Source of the DNA: Kiloniella majae
GTDB taxonomy: Bacteria; Pseudomonadota; Alphaproteobacteria; Kiloniellales; Kiloniellaceae
DNA length: 64,000 nt
Direction of reading: 5' to 3'
Assembly: GCF_002118315.1 (NCBI RefSeq)
Contig: NZ_MTSZ01000001.1
Coordinates: 434,001-498,000 of the forward strand
The notes beneath the pieces were generated by a model. That model had not been told where the DNA came from, searched no databases, and was given only the letters and a program-made list of their open reading frames with translations. Made by a program: the position numbers and the translations under genes. Positions 25,157 to 34,547 of the stretch are shown here, one piece after another. Positions within the stretch are counted from its first letter, which is position 1; each line of letters begins with the position of its first letter.

Positions 25157-26248
25157 ATGAGTAGTATCACGCCACGTGCAGGGGAAAAGTCAAACTGGAT
25201 AACACCATCACTATGGAAAGTGTTTTTCCAAGAAAGAAAGTTTGCCTTTCTCATCATATCTGGGCTTTGCGGCCTGCTCTTTTCGATCTCCCTTGCTGTA
25301 TCTGTGGGGGCAATTCCTGTCCCTCAACAAACCGTTTGGTCCATCCTAATTAATAAACTCAGTCCCGGCACGCTTGAACAAAGCTGGTCCGTTGGCCGGG
25401 AAGCCATCGTCTGGGACATTCGTTTCCCCCGGGTTATTCTGGCCGGGTTGGTGGGGGCCGGACTGGCTTTGGTCGGAGCGACATTACAGGCTGTTACCCG
25501 AAACCCGCTTGCAGATCCTCACCTTTTGGGGATCTCTTCCGGCGCAGCCTTCGGGGCTATTCTGGCCTTATTGCACACAGGCATTTTTCTTGGCCTTATC
25601 ACTGTGCCTTTGTTTGCCTTTGTCGGCGCTCTAGGAGCTTCCGCGCTGGTTTTGCTGGTCTCACGCATGACATCCGCAACCTCTGCAGATCGCTTGATAC
25701 TGGCCGGTGTTGCCGTGTCCTTTGTAGTGATGGCCGGAGCGAACATACTGATCTTTATCGGTGATCCCAAATCAACTCATACCGTTGTTTTCTGGATGCT
25801 TGGCGGCTTGGGTCTCGCCCAATGGTCACAGCTACTTTACCCCTTGGTAATCCTTATTATCGGCGGGTTATATTTTTGGCTGAAATCGACAGAGCTCAAC
25901 GCCATGACAGTGGGCGATGAAACCGCTTCTACACTAGGTATTCCTGTTGCCCGTTTTCGCTTGACGATATTTGTTGTCGGGGCACTTGTCACCGGCGTTA
26001 TGGTCGCCTTTTCCGGTATGATCGGTTTTGTCGGCCTGATGGTGCCGCATATCCTTCGCCGTTTTGTCGGTGGTAACTATCGCTATGTTTTACCCGGTTC
26101 TGCACTGGTTGGGGCAATCTTCCTGATCTGGGCTGATATCATCGCACGTACGATCATGGCCCCCGAAGATATGCCCATTGGCATTATAACCGGCCTGATC
26201 GGCGGTCTGTTCTTTATCTGGCTTTTAGGTCGCGGACAACGAGGGTAA
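25157..26248 (+). CDS. ABC transporter permease, FecCD/BtuC family
   Basis: 363 residues; start ATG 25157 with GGGGAGG (25141-25147) upstream rather than TTG 25148. About ten membrane helices. Family segments: WDIRFPRVILAGLVGAGLALVGATLQAVTRNPLADPHLLGISSGAAFG (residues about 88-135), HTVVFWMLGGL, and the coupling region GMIGFVGLMVPHILRRFVG. It is the membrane channel for the corrinoid-type importer and is the last gene of the riboswitch-controlled operon. Confidence 0.94.
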   Translation: MSSITPRAGEKSNWITPSLWKVFFQERKFAFLIISGLCGLLFSISLAVSVGAIPVPQQTVWSILINKLSPGTLEQSWSVGREAIVWDIRFPRVILAGLVGAGLALVGATLQAVTRNPLADPHLLGISSGAAFGAILALLHTGIFLGLITVPLFAFVGALGASALVLLVSRMTSATSADRLILAGVAVSFVVMAGANILIFIGDPKSTHTVVFWMLGGLGLAQWSQLLYPLVILIIGGLYFWLKSTELNAMTVGDETASTLGIPVARFRLTIFVVGALVTGVMVAFSGMIGFVGLMVPHILRRFVGGNYRYVLPGSALVGAIFLIWADIIARTIMAPEDMPIGIITGLIGGLFFIWLLGRGQRG

Positions 26249-26318
26249 ACGACATCTCGTCAATTACGTTATCTCCAAACAAAAACAAAGCTCTATCAGC
26301 AAATAAAAGGAAAAAACT

Positions 26319-26807
26319 GTGGGTACAACTCCATCTGTTGAAATTCGAGAAATAACAAAGAGCGATATAGATACCCTTTATGAACTGATCATTGCCATTG
26401 CCCGACATCACGATCAGGAACAATACGTTCTGACAACGCAAGAACAGCTTCGCCAAGCAGCCTTTCCCGATGGTCAGAGCCCTGCAAAATTTAGTGCTCT
26501 GCTTGCCGAGGTAACAGATAGTAACGGAGCGATAAAAATCGCGGGCTACGCATCCTTCACATGGAACTATTCCATTTGGCTCGGTGGAAATTTAATGAAT
26601 ATTGATGACGTTTTTGTCTGGGATGAATTTCGTGGACAGAAGCTTGGCGAAAAACTGATGCTCGCCGCCCGCGACCTTTGCAGAGAAAAAGGCGTTGAAC
26701 GACTGCGTTGGGAAGTCCAACAAGACAATGACAAAGCAATTAATTTCTACCAACGCCTCGGCGCCCGCGTGGATATCAAGGGTGTCTGTAAATGGAGCAT
26801 CGAATAA
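26319..26807 (+). CDS. GNAT family N-acetyltransferase
   Basis: 162 residues from a GTG with AAGGAA upstream. The acetyl-CoA binding motif A appears as VFVWDEFRGQKLGEKLM (about 94-110), and motif B as VQQDNDKAINFYQRLGA near 139-155. It transfers an acetyl group to an amine of unknown identity in the cytoplasm. It lies downstream of the importer operon but after a 70-base gap, so co-transcription is uncertain. Confidence 0.88.
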   Translation: MGTTPSVEIREITKSDIDTLYELIIAIARHHDQEQYVLTTQEQLRQAAFPDGQSPAKFSALLAEVTDSNGAIKIAGYASFTWNYSIWLGGNLMNIDDVFVWDEFRGQKLGEKLMLAARDLCREKGVERLRWEVQQDNDKAINFYQRLGARVDIKGVCKWSIE

Positions 26808-26864
26808 AGCCCAGATAGTTGAAAGCAGACACCTTATCCACATCGCCTCTGATATTCTTGATAC

Positions 26865-27419
26865 TTATTTGGCTATTAACCATGGCTGTAGCAAACGACT
26901 GAGCCAGGGCATAATTGGCCAGGTTAATAAGGCGGATAGCACAACCACAATAATAAAGACCTGAAGCAGCTGAGGTAGTGATCCTATAATCGGGGCTGTC
27001 AGTTCCAATAAAAGGATCAGCATCGGATAAACACCAATGACACTCAGAACTATGCGCTTCCAAATTGGGGGCAACCCGGGTGGCAATCCTGCTTCTGCCC
27101 CTTCTATATGATCGAACCAAAGTCCGATCCCTGATGCTTCTACGATATCTGCAGCTCCGCCTGTGATAGCTTCGATTTGAGAAAGCTTCTTTTGAATCAG
27201 TTTGTTTTTCCGCCATTGCTGCGCGGCTTTCTCATCAGCCCAACGGGACAGAACTGTATATTCAATCTGATGAGGACGATTATAACGAACGGTATCAACG
27301 GACAAAAAACCATCTTCAGCTTCGAAAAACTGGTGTAGTTCATCAACCAGCGCCTCATAGCGATCCTGTTTAGATAGGGGAACATAGTCTGTTACAGCAA
27401 GAACAACAGGATTACTCAT
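26865..27419 (-). CDS. ABM-domain protein with membrane tail
   Basis: 184 residues. The N-terminal 95 residues form an antibiotic-biosynthesis-monooxygenase-like alpha/beta ferredoxin fold (KQDRYEALVDELHQFFEAEDGFLSVDTVR, YTVLSRWADEKAAQQWR). The C-terminal part after PPGLPPIWKRI has two membrane helices (VLSVIGVYPMLILLLEL and VFIIVVVLSALLTWPIM). This fusion is a known conserved type of unknown function. Its ATG overlaps the stop of the glutathionyl-hydroquinone reductase gene by four bases, so both are made together and may share a role in quinone or oxidative stress handling. Confidence 0.85.
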   Translation of the reverse strand: MSNPVVLAVTDYVPLSKQDRYEALVDELHQFFEAEDGFLSVDTVRYNRPHQIEYTVLSRWADEKAAQQWRKNKLIQKKLSQIEAITGGAADIVEASGIGLWFDHIEGAEAGLPPGLPPIWKRIVLSVIGVYPMLILLLELTAPIIGSLPQLLQVFIIVVVLSALLTWPIMPWLSRLLQPWLIAK

Positions 27420-28459
27420 GATACCGCTTTCAAAACAGTGTTTTGGTTGTTTTCCTGATCAGCAACAGAACTTCTTGTAAAATTCAAATCCGGACCGACC
27501 GGAATGATACCACTTGGGTTCAACCCCCGCAGGCTGCCCCAATAATGTGTTTTGATCTGATCCAGCTTTACCGTTTGCGCAATATTACCATGCTCATAAA
27601 CTCTCTTTAACAAGCCGGACAGGTTCGGATAGTCAGCAATACGGCGAATGTTACATTTGAACAGGGCCACATACACAGGATCAAAGCGAACAAGTGTTGT
27701 GAAGAGGCGCAAATCTGCTTCTGTCAATTGATTGCCCACAAGATAATCCAGACCAATCAGGCGCTTTTCAAGAATATCCAGCGTATCGAATAACTCATTT
27801 ACGGCATCTTCATAAGCTGCTTGGGTTCCGGCAAACCCACAACGATACACACCATTATTGATCTTTTGATAAACAAGATCATTCACCGCATCAATTTCGC
27901 TCAGCAATTCATCTGGCACAAAGTTAATATCATTTCCGGCAACCCCAACAAAGGCAGTGTTCAGCATACGCATAATCTCGGCTGATTCGTTACTCACAAT
28001 GGTCTTCAGCTTTTTGTCCCACAGTACAGGCACACTCACCCGCCCTGTGTAGTTTGGATCAGCCAAGGTATAGATTTCATGCAAAAAGGATTTATCCGAC
28101 AGATGATCTGAAAACCCGCCCTCTTGATCGGTGAACTCCCACCCATCGTCCTTTAAGATCGGATTTACTGTTGAGACGGAAATTGCGTCTTCCAGTCCCT
28201 TTAGAGAACGCATAATCAAGGTACGATGCGCCCAGGGGCAAGCATAACTGACATAGAGGTGATAACGCCCAACTTCAGGAGCAAACTTTGCATCTCTTTG
28301 ACTTTGTCCCTTTTCATTGATGGCGACATCTTCATTTATACCCGCATCAGATGATATCCAGTTCCGAAAAGACGTTTCTTCGCGATGATACTTTCCATCC
28401 TTGGATACCTTGATTTCGCTTTCACGGGTCCAAACACCATTAATCAATTTCCCTGGCAT
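27416..28459 (-). CDS. Glutathione S-transferase, glutathionyl-hydroquinone reductase (Ecm4/YqjG) type
   Basis: 347 residues from ATG 28459; AAGGA lies about ten bases upstream, while an earlier in-frame start at 28528 would add an unusual tail. The catalytic Cys is in YVSYACPWAHRTLIMRSLKGL (about 62-82), typical of xi-class enzymes that reduce glutathionyl-hydroquinones. The C-terminal all-helical domain includes NDLVYQKINNGVYRCGFAGTQ and TEADLRLFTTLVRFDPVY. Operonic with the ABM-domain gene. A GTTCT/AGAAC dyad lies upstream. Confidence 0.93.
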   Translation of the reverse strand: MPGKLINGVWTRESEIKVSKDGKYHREETSFRNWISSDAGINEDVAINEKGQSQRDAKFAPEVGRYHLYVSYACPWAHRTLIMRSLKGLEDAISVSTVNPILKDDGWEFTDQEGGFSDHLSDKSFLHEIYTLADPNYTGRVSVPVLWDKKLKTIVSNESAEIMRMLNTAFVGVAGNDINFVPDELLSEIDAVNDLVYQKINNGVYRCGFAGTQAAYEDAVNELFDTLDILEKRLIGLDYLVGNQLTEADLRLFTTLVRFDPVYVALFKCNIRRIADYPNLSGLLKRVYEHGNIAQTVKLDQIKTHYWGSLRGLNPSGIIPVGPDLNFTRSSVADQENNQNTVLKAVS

Positions 28460-28505
28460 AATCTTGGTTCCTTTTATTGTGAGTTGCTCTATTTGTTCGT
28501 CTTGA

Positions 28506-28580
28506 AGAACAATATGAACTAACAACAAAATCAGAACAAGGTAGATAAAATGAATTACATAGTTCTAAAAACAGAACAAT
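28506..28580. promoter_or_regulatory. Repeated AGAAC half-sites upstream of the reductase gene
   Basis: AGAACAAT occurs at 28506-28513 and 28573-28580, the latter paired as an inverted repeat with GTTCT (28562-28566) across six bases. The cluster covers the promoter region of the leftward reductase gene. It could be an operator. Confidence 0.35.
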
Positions 28581-28657
28581 TAAATGATAGACCTCTCAAC
28601 AGCACCTACCTGCTGGCAGCACTTTTTCAGGCGCTTTTAAATAATATTTTTACAAGA

Positions 28658-29470
28658 TTAAATCGTCGACAATTCCGTTAACGTAACTCTGTTCTCGACA
28701 GGACCAGTCTCACCATCACAGGACGTATCCCCAAAAGAAAAGCCGTCGAAACCTGTTTGATCCATGGATACCTGTGAAATCAGCACTGCCGGATCTTCCC
28801 AGTGCTGTAGCTCAATCAAGCTATAGGGGCGCCGCCAAAGCCATTCACGGTTATCAACAGCTTCAAGATCTGGAACAGGCAAAGCCTCGTTATTCCAGCT
28901 GTAAAAATAGAGACAAAACCCCCTGTCACTTACAGGTTGGATCGACATCAGGCGCATTCCCAGTTTATCCTCGAAATAGTCCCGAGCTGCCCCCAGATCA
29001 GTAACACGCAGGGTAATATGTGCCAGAATAGCCTGATCTGCGATAACATGGCCAGACGCAAGAGTACCGCGATCAAGAGCTTCTGCATTCCCCTCAAATC
29101 CCTGTTGCAGCAATTCAATATGGAAGCCCTTGGGGTCGGTCATCTTGGTCATATAGCCAATATCCCTGAACTGACAGGGATCATTCAAGACGAGACCTTT
29201 CTCCCGAAAATAACTGACGGCTTCGTCCAGATTCTTGAGGGTAATACCGATTTTCCAATAAAAATCTTTTACCCCAAAATTTGTTATTGGCGCTTGATAG
29301 TTAGAAACATCTGCTTTTTGAAACACCAGACTATTTTGCGAACAGTCAAAACTGAACGCAATACTATCGGCGTCACGATAAACAACCGTCATCCCGAGCA
29401 AATCAGCATAAAATGCTTCAAGGTCAGTAAAGTCGCTGACCCGAAAATAGGTGGCGGTAATCCGTTTCAC
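28658..29470 (-). CDS. VOC family protein with two domains
   Basis: 270 residues with two vicinal-oxygen-chelate (glyoxalase/bleomycin/extradiol dioxygenase) folds: the first begins ITATYFRVSDFTDLEAFYADLLGM, the second at about residue 150 with LAHITLRVTDLGAARDYFEDKLGM. Conserved metal ligands include His150-region HITLRV and Glu in FHIELLQ (about 120). It probably is a metal-dependent dioxygenase or lyase; substrate unknown. It lies upstream of, and on the same strand as, the glutathionyl-hydroquinone reductase, hinting at aromatic metabolism. Confidence 0.85.
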   Translation of the reverse strand: MKRITATYFRVSDFTDLEAFYADLLGMTVVYRDADSIAFSFDCSQNSLVFQKADVSNYQAPITNFGVKDFYWKIGITLKNLDEAVSYFREKGLVLNDPCQFRDIGYMTKMTDPKGFHIELLQQGFEGNAEALDRGTLASGHVIADQAILAHITLRVTDLGAARDYFEDKLGMRLMSIQPVSDRGFCLYFYSWNNEALPVPDLEAVDNREWLWRRPYSLIELQHWEDPAVLISQVSMDQTGFDGFSFGDTSCDGETGPVENRVTLTELSTI

Positions 29471-29583
29471 TTTTGATACTCCTTAACTTAAGGGAGAATT
29501 AACTCTGCACTTTCTATAGTAAGTAACAATTTGTCTTTCTGCAGGTCTGCAATTTACAGATTTCAAAACCATAGGCTGTCATA

Positions 29584-31431
29584 TTGTTCAGGTTACTTCG
29601 ATACTTTTCCATTACCAGTGCACTGGCCATTTTGCTTGTGACCTTTAGCCTGTCCTATCTCTATTGGAAAAAAGAAAATACCCAGCTCACAAATGTTATC
29701 GAAACGCAAAATGTTGCCCTTGCTCAGTCCTTTGCCAATATTATCTGGCCCCGTTACAGCAACTATGTAAATAGCGTCTCCAACCTTGATGGAGATGGCC
29801 TTCGTGTTCGCCCCGAAACCCGGGACATTCACAGAGTGCTCAAATCCTTGACCAGAAACACCCCCATTTTAAAAATCAAGATGTATAGTCTAAACGGCCT
29901 GACCGTCTATTCATCTGAATTTGCCCAGATGGGGGACAGCAAGGTCGGCAATGCCAACTTCGAAGCAACCCTGACAGATTTACAACCCCATACAAAAAAT
30001 TCCTTTCGTGAAACCTTCCCCACTTTTGACGGCGAAGTAAAAAACCGTCATCTGGTAGAAAGTTATATCCCGATCAAAGGCCCGGACGGCAAGCTGGAAG
30101 GCGTCTTTGAGCTTTACAGCGATGCCACACCGCTTGTTGAACATATTGAAAAAACCACCTTTCAGGTCGTGACAGGGCTGTTGTTATGTTTCGGCGTCCT
30201 CTATGCGGTTCTTTTTCTCATTGTACGCCATGCAGATAACATTATGCGCAAACAACTTGATGACATCCACAAAGCACAGGAAGCAGCAACCACCGCCAAC
30301 GCCGCGAAATCCAATTTCCTTGCCACCATGAGCCATGAAATCAGAACACCTCTGAACGGTGTTTTGGGGTTGGCACAACTGCTCATGGATACAGATCTGA
30401 ACAAGGATCAGCAGAAAAAAGTAAAAACGATTTTATCTTCTGGTGAAACCCTTCTGGCTATTATCAATGATGTCCTGGATATGAGCCGGATCGAAGCTGC
30501 AAGCATTGAGTTGGAAGAAAAAACCTTTGACCTTCGCGAACTTGTCACCGTCATTGCCACCCCTTTTCAGGGCCAGATTGACAGTAAGGGACTGGAACTC
30601 AAAGTCACTTATAACATTGATCAAGCCCCCATCCTCAACGGCGACCCTGTCAGGCTCCGGCAAATTTTGTGGAACCTAATCAGCAATGCAATTAAATTTA
30701 CCGAGCAAGGCTCTATCACAGTCTCTATCAACAGTGTTCCCCAAAACGACATCCGGGTAAAAGAAGTCAAAGATTGCGCCTATCTCATTTCAATCATCGA
30801 TACAGGCCCCGGCATTGCCCCGGACAGGGTGAATTCGATTTTCGATCCCTTTACTCAGGAAGATAGCAGTATCAACCGAAAACACGGGGGCACCGGACTC
30901 GGCTTAACAATCGTAAAACAGCTCGCCGAACTTATGGGCGGTGACGTTTTCATTGACAGTAAGCTTGGTCAAGGAACCCGCTTTGATGTTGTTTTACCCT
31001 TTATGGAATCAACAATTGAAGACTTCGACAGCCCCCTCATCACTAGGCCAACATCACAAAAGGCCATCAAGGTACTCATTGCTGAAGATAACGATCTGAA
31101 TGCAACGATTGCCATTGCTTTTCTTAAAAAGTCCGGTTGCGAAGTCAAACGGGTTGAGAATGGTAAAAAAGCTGTAGACGCCGCCGAGGAAGGCTGGGCC
31201 GATCTGATCTTGATGGATATCCACATGCCGGAAATGAACGGCATGGAAGCCACAGAGATCATCAAGGCAACAGACCACGGAAAATACCTGCCCATCATTG
31301 GCCTGACAGCCGAGGCTTTCCTTGAACGACACACTGAGTTCCTTGAGGCAGGTATGGACGATATCCTAACCAAACCCTTTACCGAGCAACAGCTTAACGA
31401 AACACTGGATCGATATAGAGCGGCGTCCTAA
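29584..31431 (+). CDS. Hybrid sensor histidine kinase with receiver domain
   Basis: 615 residues. Two membrane helices (about 8-26 and 197-215) flank a periplasmic sensor of about 170 residues. Then HisKA with His near 251 (MSHEIRTPLNGVLG), HATPase with NLISNAIKF, DTGPGIAP and GTGLGLTIV, and a C-terminal receiver (VLIAEDNDLN, phospho-acceptor Asp near 545 in LMDIHMP, Lys in ILTKPF). It passes phosphate from His to its own receiver and probably on to an Hpt protein encoded elsewhere. The start is a TTG with a weak site and is uncertain. Confidence 0.9.
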   Translation: MFRLLRYFSITSALAILLVTFSLSYLYWKKENTQLTNVIETQNVALAQSFANIIWPRYSNYVNSVSNLDGDGLRVRPETRDIHRVLKSLTRNTPILKIKMYSLNGLTVYSSEFAQMGDSKVGNANFEATLTDLQPHTKNSFRETFPTFDGEVKNRHLVESYIPIKGPDGKLEGVFELYSDATPLVEHIEKTTFQVVTGLLLCFGVLYAVLFLIVRHADNIMRKQLDDIHKAQEAATTANAAKSNFLATMSHEIRTPLNGVLGLAQLLMDTDLNKDQQKKVKTILSSGETLLAIINDVLDMSRIEAASIELEEKTFDLRELVTVIATPFQGQIDSKGLELKVTYNIDQAPILNGDPVRLRQILWNLISNAIKFTEQGSITVSINSVPQNDIRVKEVKDCAYLISIIDTGPGIAPDRVNSIFDPFTQEDSSINRKHGGTGLGLTIVKQLAELMGGDVFIDSKLGQGTRFDVVLPFMESTIEDFDSPLITRPTSQKAIKVLIAEDNDLNATIAIAFLKKSGCEVKRVENGKKAVDAAEEGWADLILMDIHMPEMNGMEATEIIKATDHGKYLPIIGLTAEAFLERHTEFLEAGMDDILTKPFTEQQLNETLDRYRAAS

Positions 31432-31476
31432 ATCTGCTCGCTGATCACCTCTGTCAATTTTCACCCAGCAAGGGAC

Positions 31477-31842
31477 CTACCCCTGAGCTTCGAAATGGTC
31501 TTCCCGCAGCGCCATCGTGCCATCGGCCTGAAGGACCCAGAGTTCGCGTGTAATAATTCCTTGCGCCTTATTCATCTTCCAGCCACTGGTCAAAAGGGCT
31601 GATGTCTCGTCCAGAACCGTGATTTCCGGATTGAGATAGTCAACACCCGTAAAACCGTCATTGATCAGGTTCTGCCAGAAACACTGAATTTCTGTATGCC
31701 CGGTAAAGGTACCAAAGGGCGTGGCAACCATAACTGCATCTGCTTCGTAACAGGCGGCACACCCGGCGGCATCGCCTGAATTAAAGGCCGTTTTCCACTT
31801 TTCACTCGCTTTGATAACCACTGTTTTTAGATCTGTTGTCAT
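31477..31842 (-). CDS. SnoaL/NTF2-like protein
   Basis: 121 residues, one NTF2-like cone fold: VVIKASEKWKTAFNSGDAAGCAACYEADAVMVATPFGTFTGHTEIQCFWQNLIN is the typical order. Proteins of this type bind or convert small hydrophobic molecules, or work as ketosteroid-isomerase-like enzymes; no specific role can be assigned. It is transcribed away from a LysR regulator across a 175-base gap, so that regulator probably controls it. Confidence 0.85.
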   Translation of the reverse strand: MTTDLKTVVIKASEKWKTAFNSGDAAGCAACYEADAVMVATPFGTFTGHTEIQCFWQNLINDGFTGVDYLNPEITVLDETSALLTSGWKMNKAQGIITRELWVLQADGTMALREDHFEAQG

Positions 31843-32017
31843 CTCTCTGTCTCCTCAGTTTATCCGAATATCCTTGAGCCAATTGGCACGCTTCCTATTT
31901 GGCCCACGTCCCATCTGGTTCGTTTCCCACCAGGCTCATCTCAGGATCTTTATTGCATGAGAAGACAAAGACGATAAGATAGGATTAGATGATTTCATAG
32001 TTTAGGAAAATTAAACA

Positions 32018-32887
32018 GTGAAGCCGAATGTACACGACATGTTGACCTTTATTGAGGTTGTTGATACGCGCTCGTTCACGACCGCATCCACCCGTTTAGG
32101 ACGCAGTAAATCCGCAATCAGCCAAACCATTTCCCGGCTGGAAGCAGATATGAATACCCGCCTGCTCCAACGCAGCACCCGTTCATTGACCCTGACCGAT
32201 GCAGGCGCACGTTTCTATGACAGCTGCCTAACCATAAAGGATGCCTACAACACCGCGCTTGAAAGCATTTGGGAAGACCAGGGCAATCCACAGGGCACTC
32301 TGTCTATTACCGCCCCTCACGCGCTTTGCGCCGCTGTTATCACCCCGGCAATCAAACTCTATCTGGACCGTTATCCCCGGATGTCTGTTCGTCTGGTCGC
32401 CGAAGATGCCTCGATCAAACTTATCGAAGAGCATATCGATCTCGCCATCCGTGTCGGCAAGCTAGCCGGACAAACCGCCCGTATAACCAAGATTGGAACT
32501 TTAAGCGAAAGCCTCTATGCACATCCAGATTACATCAAAGCGCAAGGCGGCATTCCAAATGACCTGAACGATTTGAAAAAGTGGGGCCATATTGCCAATG
32601 AATGGCAGGGAAACCCGGTAACTTATAGCTTATCAAAAGGGGTTTCTTTTAAAGTTTTACCCCGTGCACGCTGTAACAGCCTGCCCGATATCCTAAAACT
32701 CACCCAAAGTGGCCTCGGGATTGCCAGATTACCAGACATCACGGCAACATCAATCGCCGCAATCAGTTCTCTGATCAAAGTATCTCCCCTTGGTGTCGCC
32801 CCGATCTATGCCTTGCACCAGTTTGATACAAAACCGCCACAACGCGTCCGCGATTTCATCTCACTTATCCGCGAACAGTTGCGATGA
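32018..32887 (+). CDS. LysR-family transcriptional regulator
   Basis: 289 residues. N-terminal winged HTH: FIEVVDTRSFTTASTRLGRSKSAISQTISRLEADMNTRLLQRSTRSLTLT. The rest is the type 2 periplasmic-binding effector domain (CrgA-like, with HIDLAIRVG and SGLGIARLPD). GTG 32018 follows AGGA by ten bases. Divergent from the SnoaL-like gene, its probable target. Confidence 0.93.
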   Translation: MKPNVHDMLTFIEVVDTRSFTTASTRLGRSKSAISQTISRLEADMNTRLLQRSTRSLTLTDAGARFYDSCLTIKDAYNTALESIWEDQGNPQGTLSITAPHALCAAVITPAIKLYLDRYPRMSVRLVAEDASIKLIEEHIDLAIRVGKLAGQTARITKIGTLSESLYAHPDYIKAQGGIPNDLNDLKKWGHIANEWQGNPVTYSLSKGVSFKVLPRARCNSLPDILKLTQSGLGIARLPDITATSIAAISSLIKVSPLGVAPIYALHQFDTKPPQRVRDFISLIREQLR

Positions 32888-32911
32888 GACCCTTTTGGCA
32901 GAGACAAGCAT

Positions 32912-33268
32912 ATGAAAAATAATAAATTTGCAGTGGTTGGCTTCCTTTTTATCCTCGCCGTCGTGATCGGAAACATCCTTTACTTTCATCAGAAGGATCA
33001 GGTAGCTGTCTATGCAACACAATCAGATACAACCATCGAAGTATCCCCTGCTGAAAACATCCCTCTGCAAGCCATTGCTTTTGCCTTTGCAGAAACCGCT
33101 GAAATTTATGTTCAGGATGGCTATAATCTTAGGCTAAAAGAACCTCAGCCTACCAATTGTGCAAAATGCTTTAGCTTCATTTTTGATCACTATGGTGATC
33201 CCGGTGTTGTCTATGAATTGACCGTGCGCATTAACGAACAGGGACAAGCTGAATGGATAGAAGAATAA
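32912..33268 (+). CDS. Hypothetical exported or anchored protein
   Basis: 118 residues. An N-terminal hydrophobic segment (FAVVGFLFILAVVIGNILYF, about 5-24) is a signal anchor, leaving about 90 residues outside. A CAKC motif near residue 83-86 could form a disulfide or bind a metal. Family unknown. It follows the LysR gene by about 24 bases on the same strand. Confidence 0.6.
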   Translation: MKNNKFAVVGFLFILAVVIGNILYFHQKDQVAVYATQSDTTIEVSPAENIPLQAIAFAFAETAEIYVQDGYNLRLKEPQPTNCAKCFSFIFDHYGDPGVVYELTVRINEQGQAEWIEE

Positions 33269-33293
33269 GATCGTCAATCTCGCGAAACGCGAC

Positions 33294-33752
33294 TTAATAT
33301 TGCTTCGCCATCTCTGTTGTCCCAGACCAGCCCAAATGTTCATAGAGGGGGCGTCCTTTGCTGGTTGCATGAAGGATTGCATAGCAAATGCCCCTGCGTT
33401 GGAACTCAGCATCTGCCATCTTCATTAAATCCGTCGCAATACCCTGCCCGCGATAGTCAGGTTCGACAAACATATTAAGCACATAACCCCGGCGATCATC
33501 TTGCGGGTGCGAAGGGTGTGGCGGCCAGTCAATAACCATCAAGCCAATACCGCCAATGACATCCCCCTCGTTTTCAACAATAAAGCCAAAATAACTTCCA
33601 TCCGCAAGGCGTGGTCCCAACCACTCGCGAAAGGGCAAATGCATGGTCGTGAGTTCTTCTTCGCGAGGCTTCCCACTCGCCCGGAACATCTTCTGGCGAT
33701 GCTCACAAATCAAATCCAGATCCCGGCTTTCAACTGACCTTGTTCTTAGCAT
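33294..33752 (-). CDS. GNAT family N-acetyltransferase
   Basis: 152 residues from ATG 33752 (GGA about ten bases upstream); an earlier in-frame start would overlap the upstream gene. GNAT motif A is YVLNMFVEPDYRGQGIATDLM, with the acetyl-CoA loop RGQGIA; motif B includes HATSKGRPLYEHLGW. It follows a gamma-glutamylcyclotransferase-like gene by 13 bases, so they form a two-gene operon. Confidence 0.9.
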   Translation of the reverse strand: MLRTRSVESRDLDLICEHRQKMFRASGKPREEELTTMHLPFREWLGPRLADGSYFGFIVENEGDVIGGIGLMVIDWPPHPSHPQDDRRGYVLNMFVEPDYRGQGIATDLMKMADAEFQRRGICYAILHATSKGRPLYEHLGWSGTTEMAKQY

Positions 33753-33765
33753 TGTTAATTCCACT

Positions 33766-34170
33766 TCAAACGAACGATCTGACGTGTGCCAGAAATTCAT
33801 CTGGAAAGCCAAGGCGGGTTGTCACGTCCAATAACTTTTCAGCATAGGCACGGTTGGTGCCACGGATCAGATGGCTGGGCAGGTTGTAACAGATGACGTC
33901 TTCCTCTGTACCATCTTGATAGACGGCGATTAGTTTTTCCGGTTGATATTCCTTTACACCGTCATCGGCGTAGAGTTCGGTAACCTGTGTTTGTTCCAGT
34001 GTCATAACAACACCGTAAGACCTGGCCCCGGCTTCATTGACAAGTGAAGCACGTTCACCAATTTTGAGGGCATAATTATCGACCCATGCTTTTTGCGAAA
34101 AGCTCGGCACAAGTCCTTTGGCAAGCAGCAAATCCTTGTCCATAAACAGACCATAGAAAAACACCTTCAT
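33766..34170 (-). CDS. Gamma-glutamylcyclotransferase-like (AIG2/BtrG fold) protein
   Basis: 134 residues. The N-terminal strand-loop FFYGLFMDKDLL (about 4-15) fits the YGxL substrate-binding loop of this fold, and the RSYGVVMTLEQTQVTELYADD segment contains the usual acidic region for catalysis. Such enzymes release 5-oxoproline from gamma-glutamyl compounds. Exact substrate unknown. First gene of a pair with the acetyltransferase. Confidence 0.75.
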   Translation of the reverse strand: MKVFFYGLFMDKDLLLAKGLVPSFSQKAWVDNYALKIGERASLVNEAGARSYGVVMTLEQTQVTELYADDGVKEYQPEKLIAVYQDGTEEDVICYNLPSHLIRGTNRAYAEKLLDVTTRLGFPDEFLAHVRSFV

Positions 34171-34547
34171 GGTTCAATCCCTCTTGAAACACCCCAAAAA
34201 CCCAAACCCCGACAAATCAAAACTTTCGATTTTTATCTTAGCTCAATAGCCTAAAATTATGACAGCATAATCTCGTCATGCTTGTGTCCATCAGACAGTC
34301 TTCACAGCGCTTCACCGGACTTTGATCCCATATGATCGTGGACAAGATGACGAAATCGCCCTTTTCGTGTACTATAGCGATTAGATAAGCGGATAGCGGC
34401 CCTGTTGGGCGGCACAATAACCGCCTTTGAGGAATGGCAGATTGTTTGGTGCTGCCCTTTTGATCGGCGGTTGCCTGTCGTCCGGCTATGAAGTTGTATC
34501 ACGTTGTTAGTGCTGTTCGCGAACCCACTGGTTCAGGAGAAAAGCTA
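34171..34547. other. Intergenic region, no gene seen
   Basis: About 377 bases between divergent genes. It includes a GC-richer section (34370-34490) with short open stretches, but no frame has a good start and ribosome site. ATG 34488 is in frame with the next gene but lacks a site. No RNA gene recognised. Confidence 0.45.

Noticed and set aside
34300-34500. Possible extra gene or tRNA in the gap before the DUF2189 gene
   Set aside because: No tRNA arm pattern or TTCGA loop, and no frame with a start signal.
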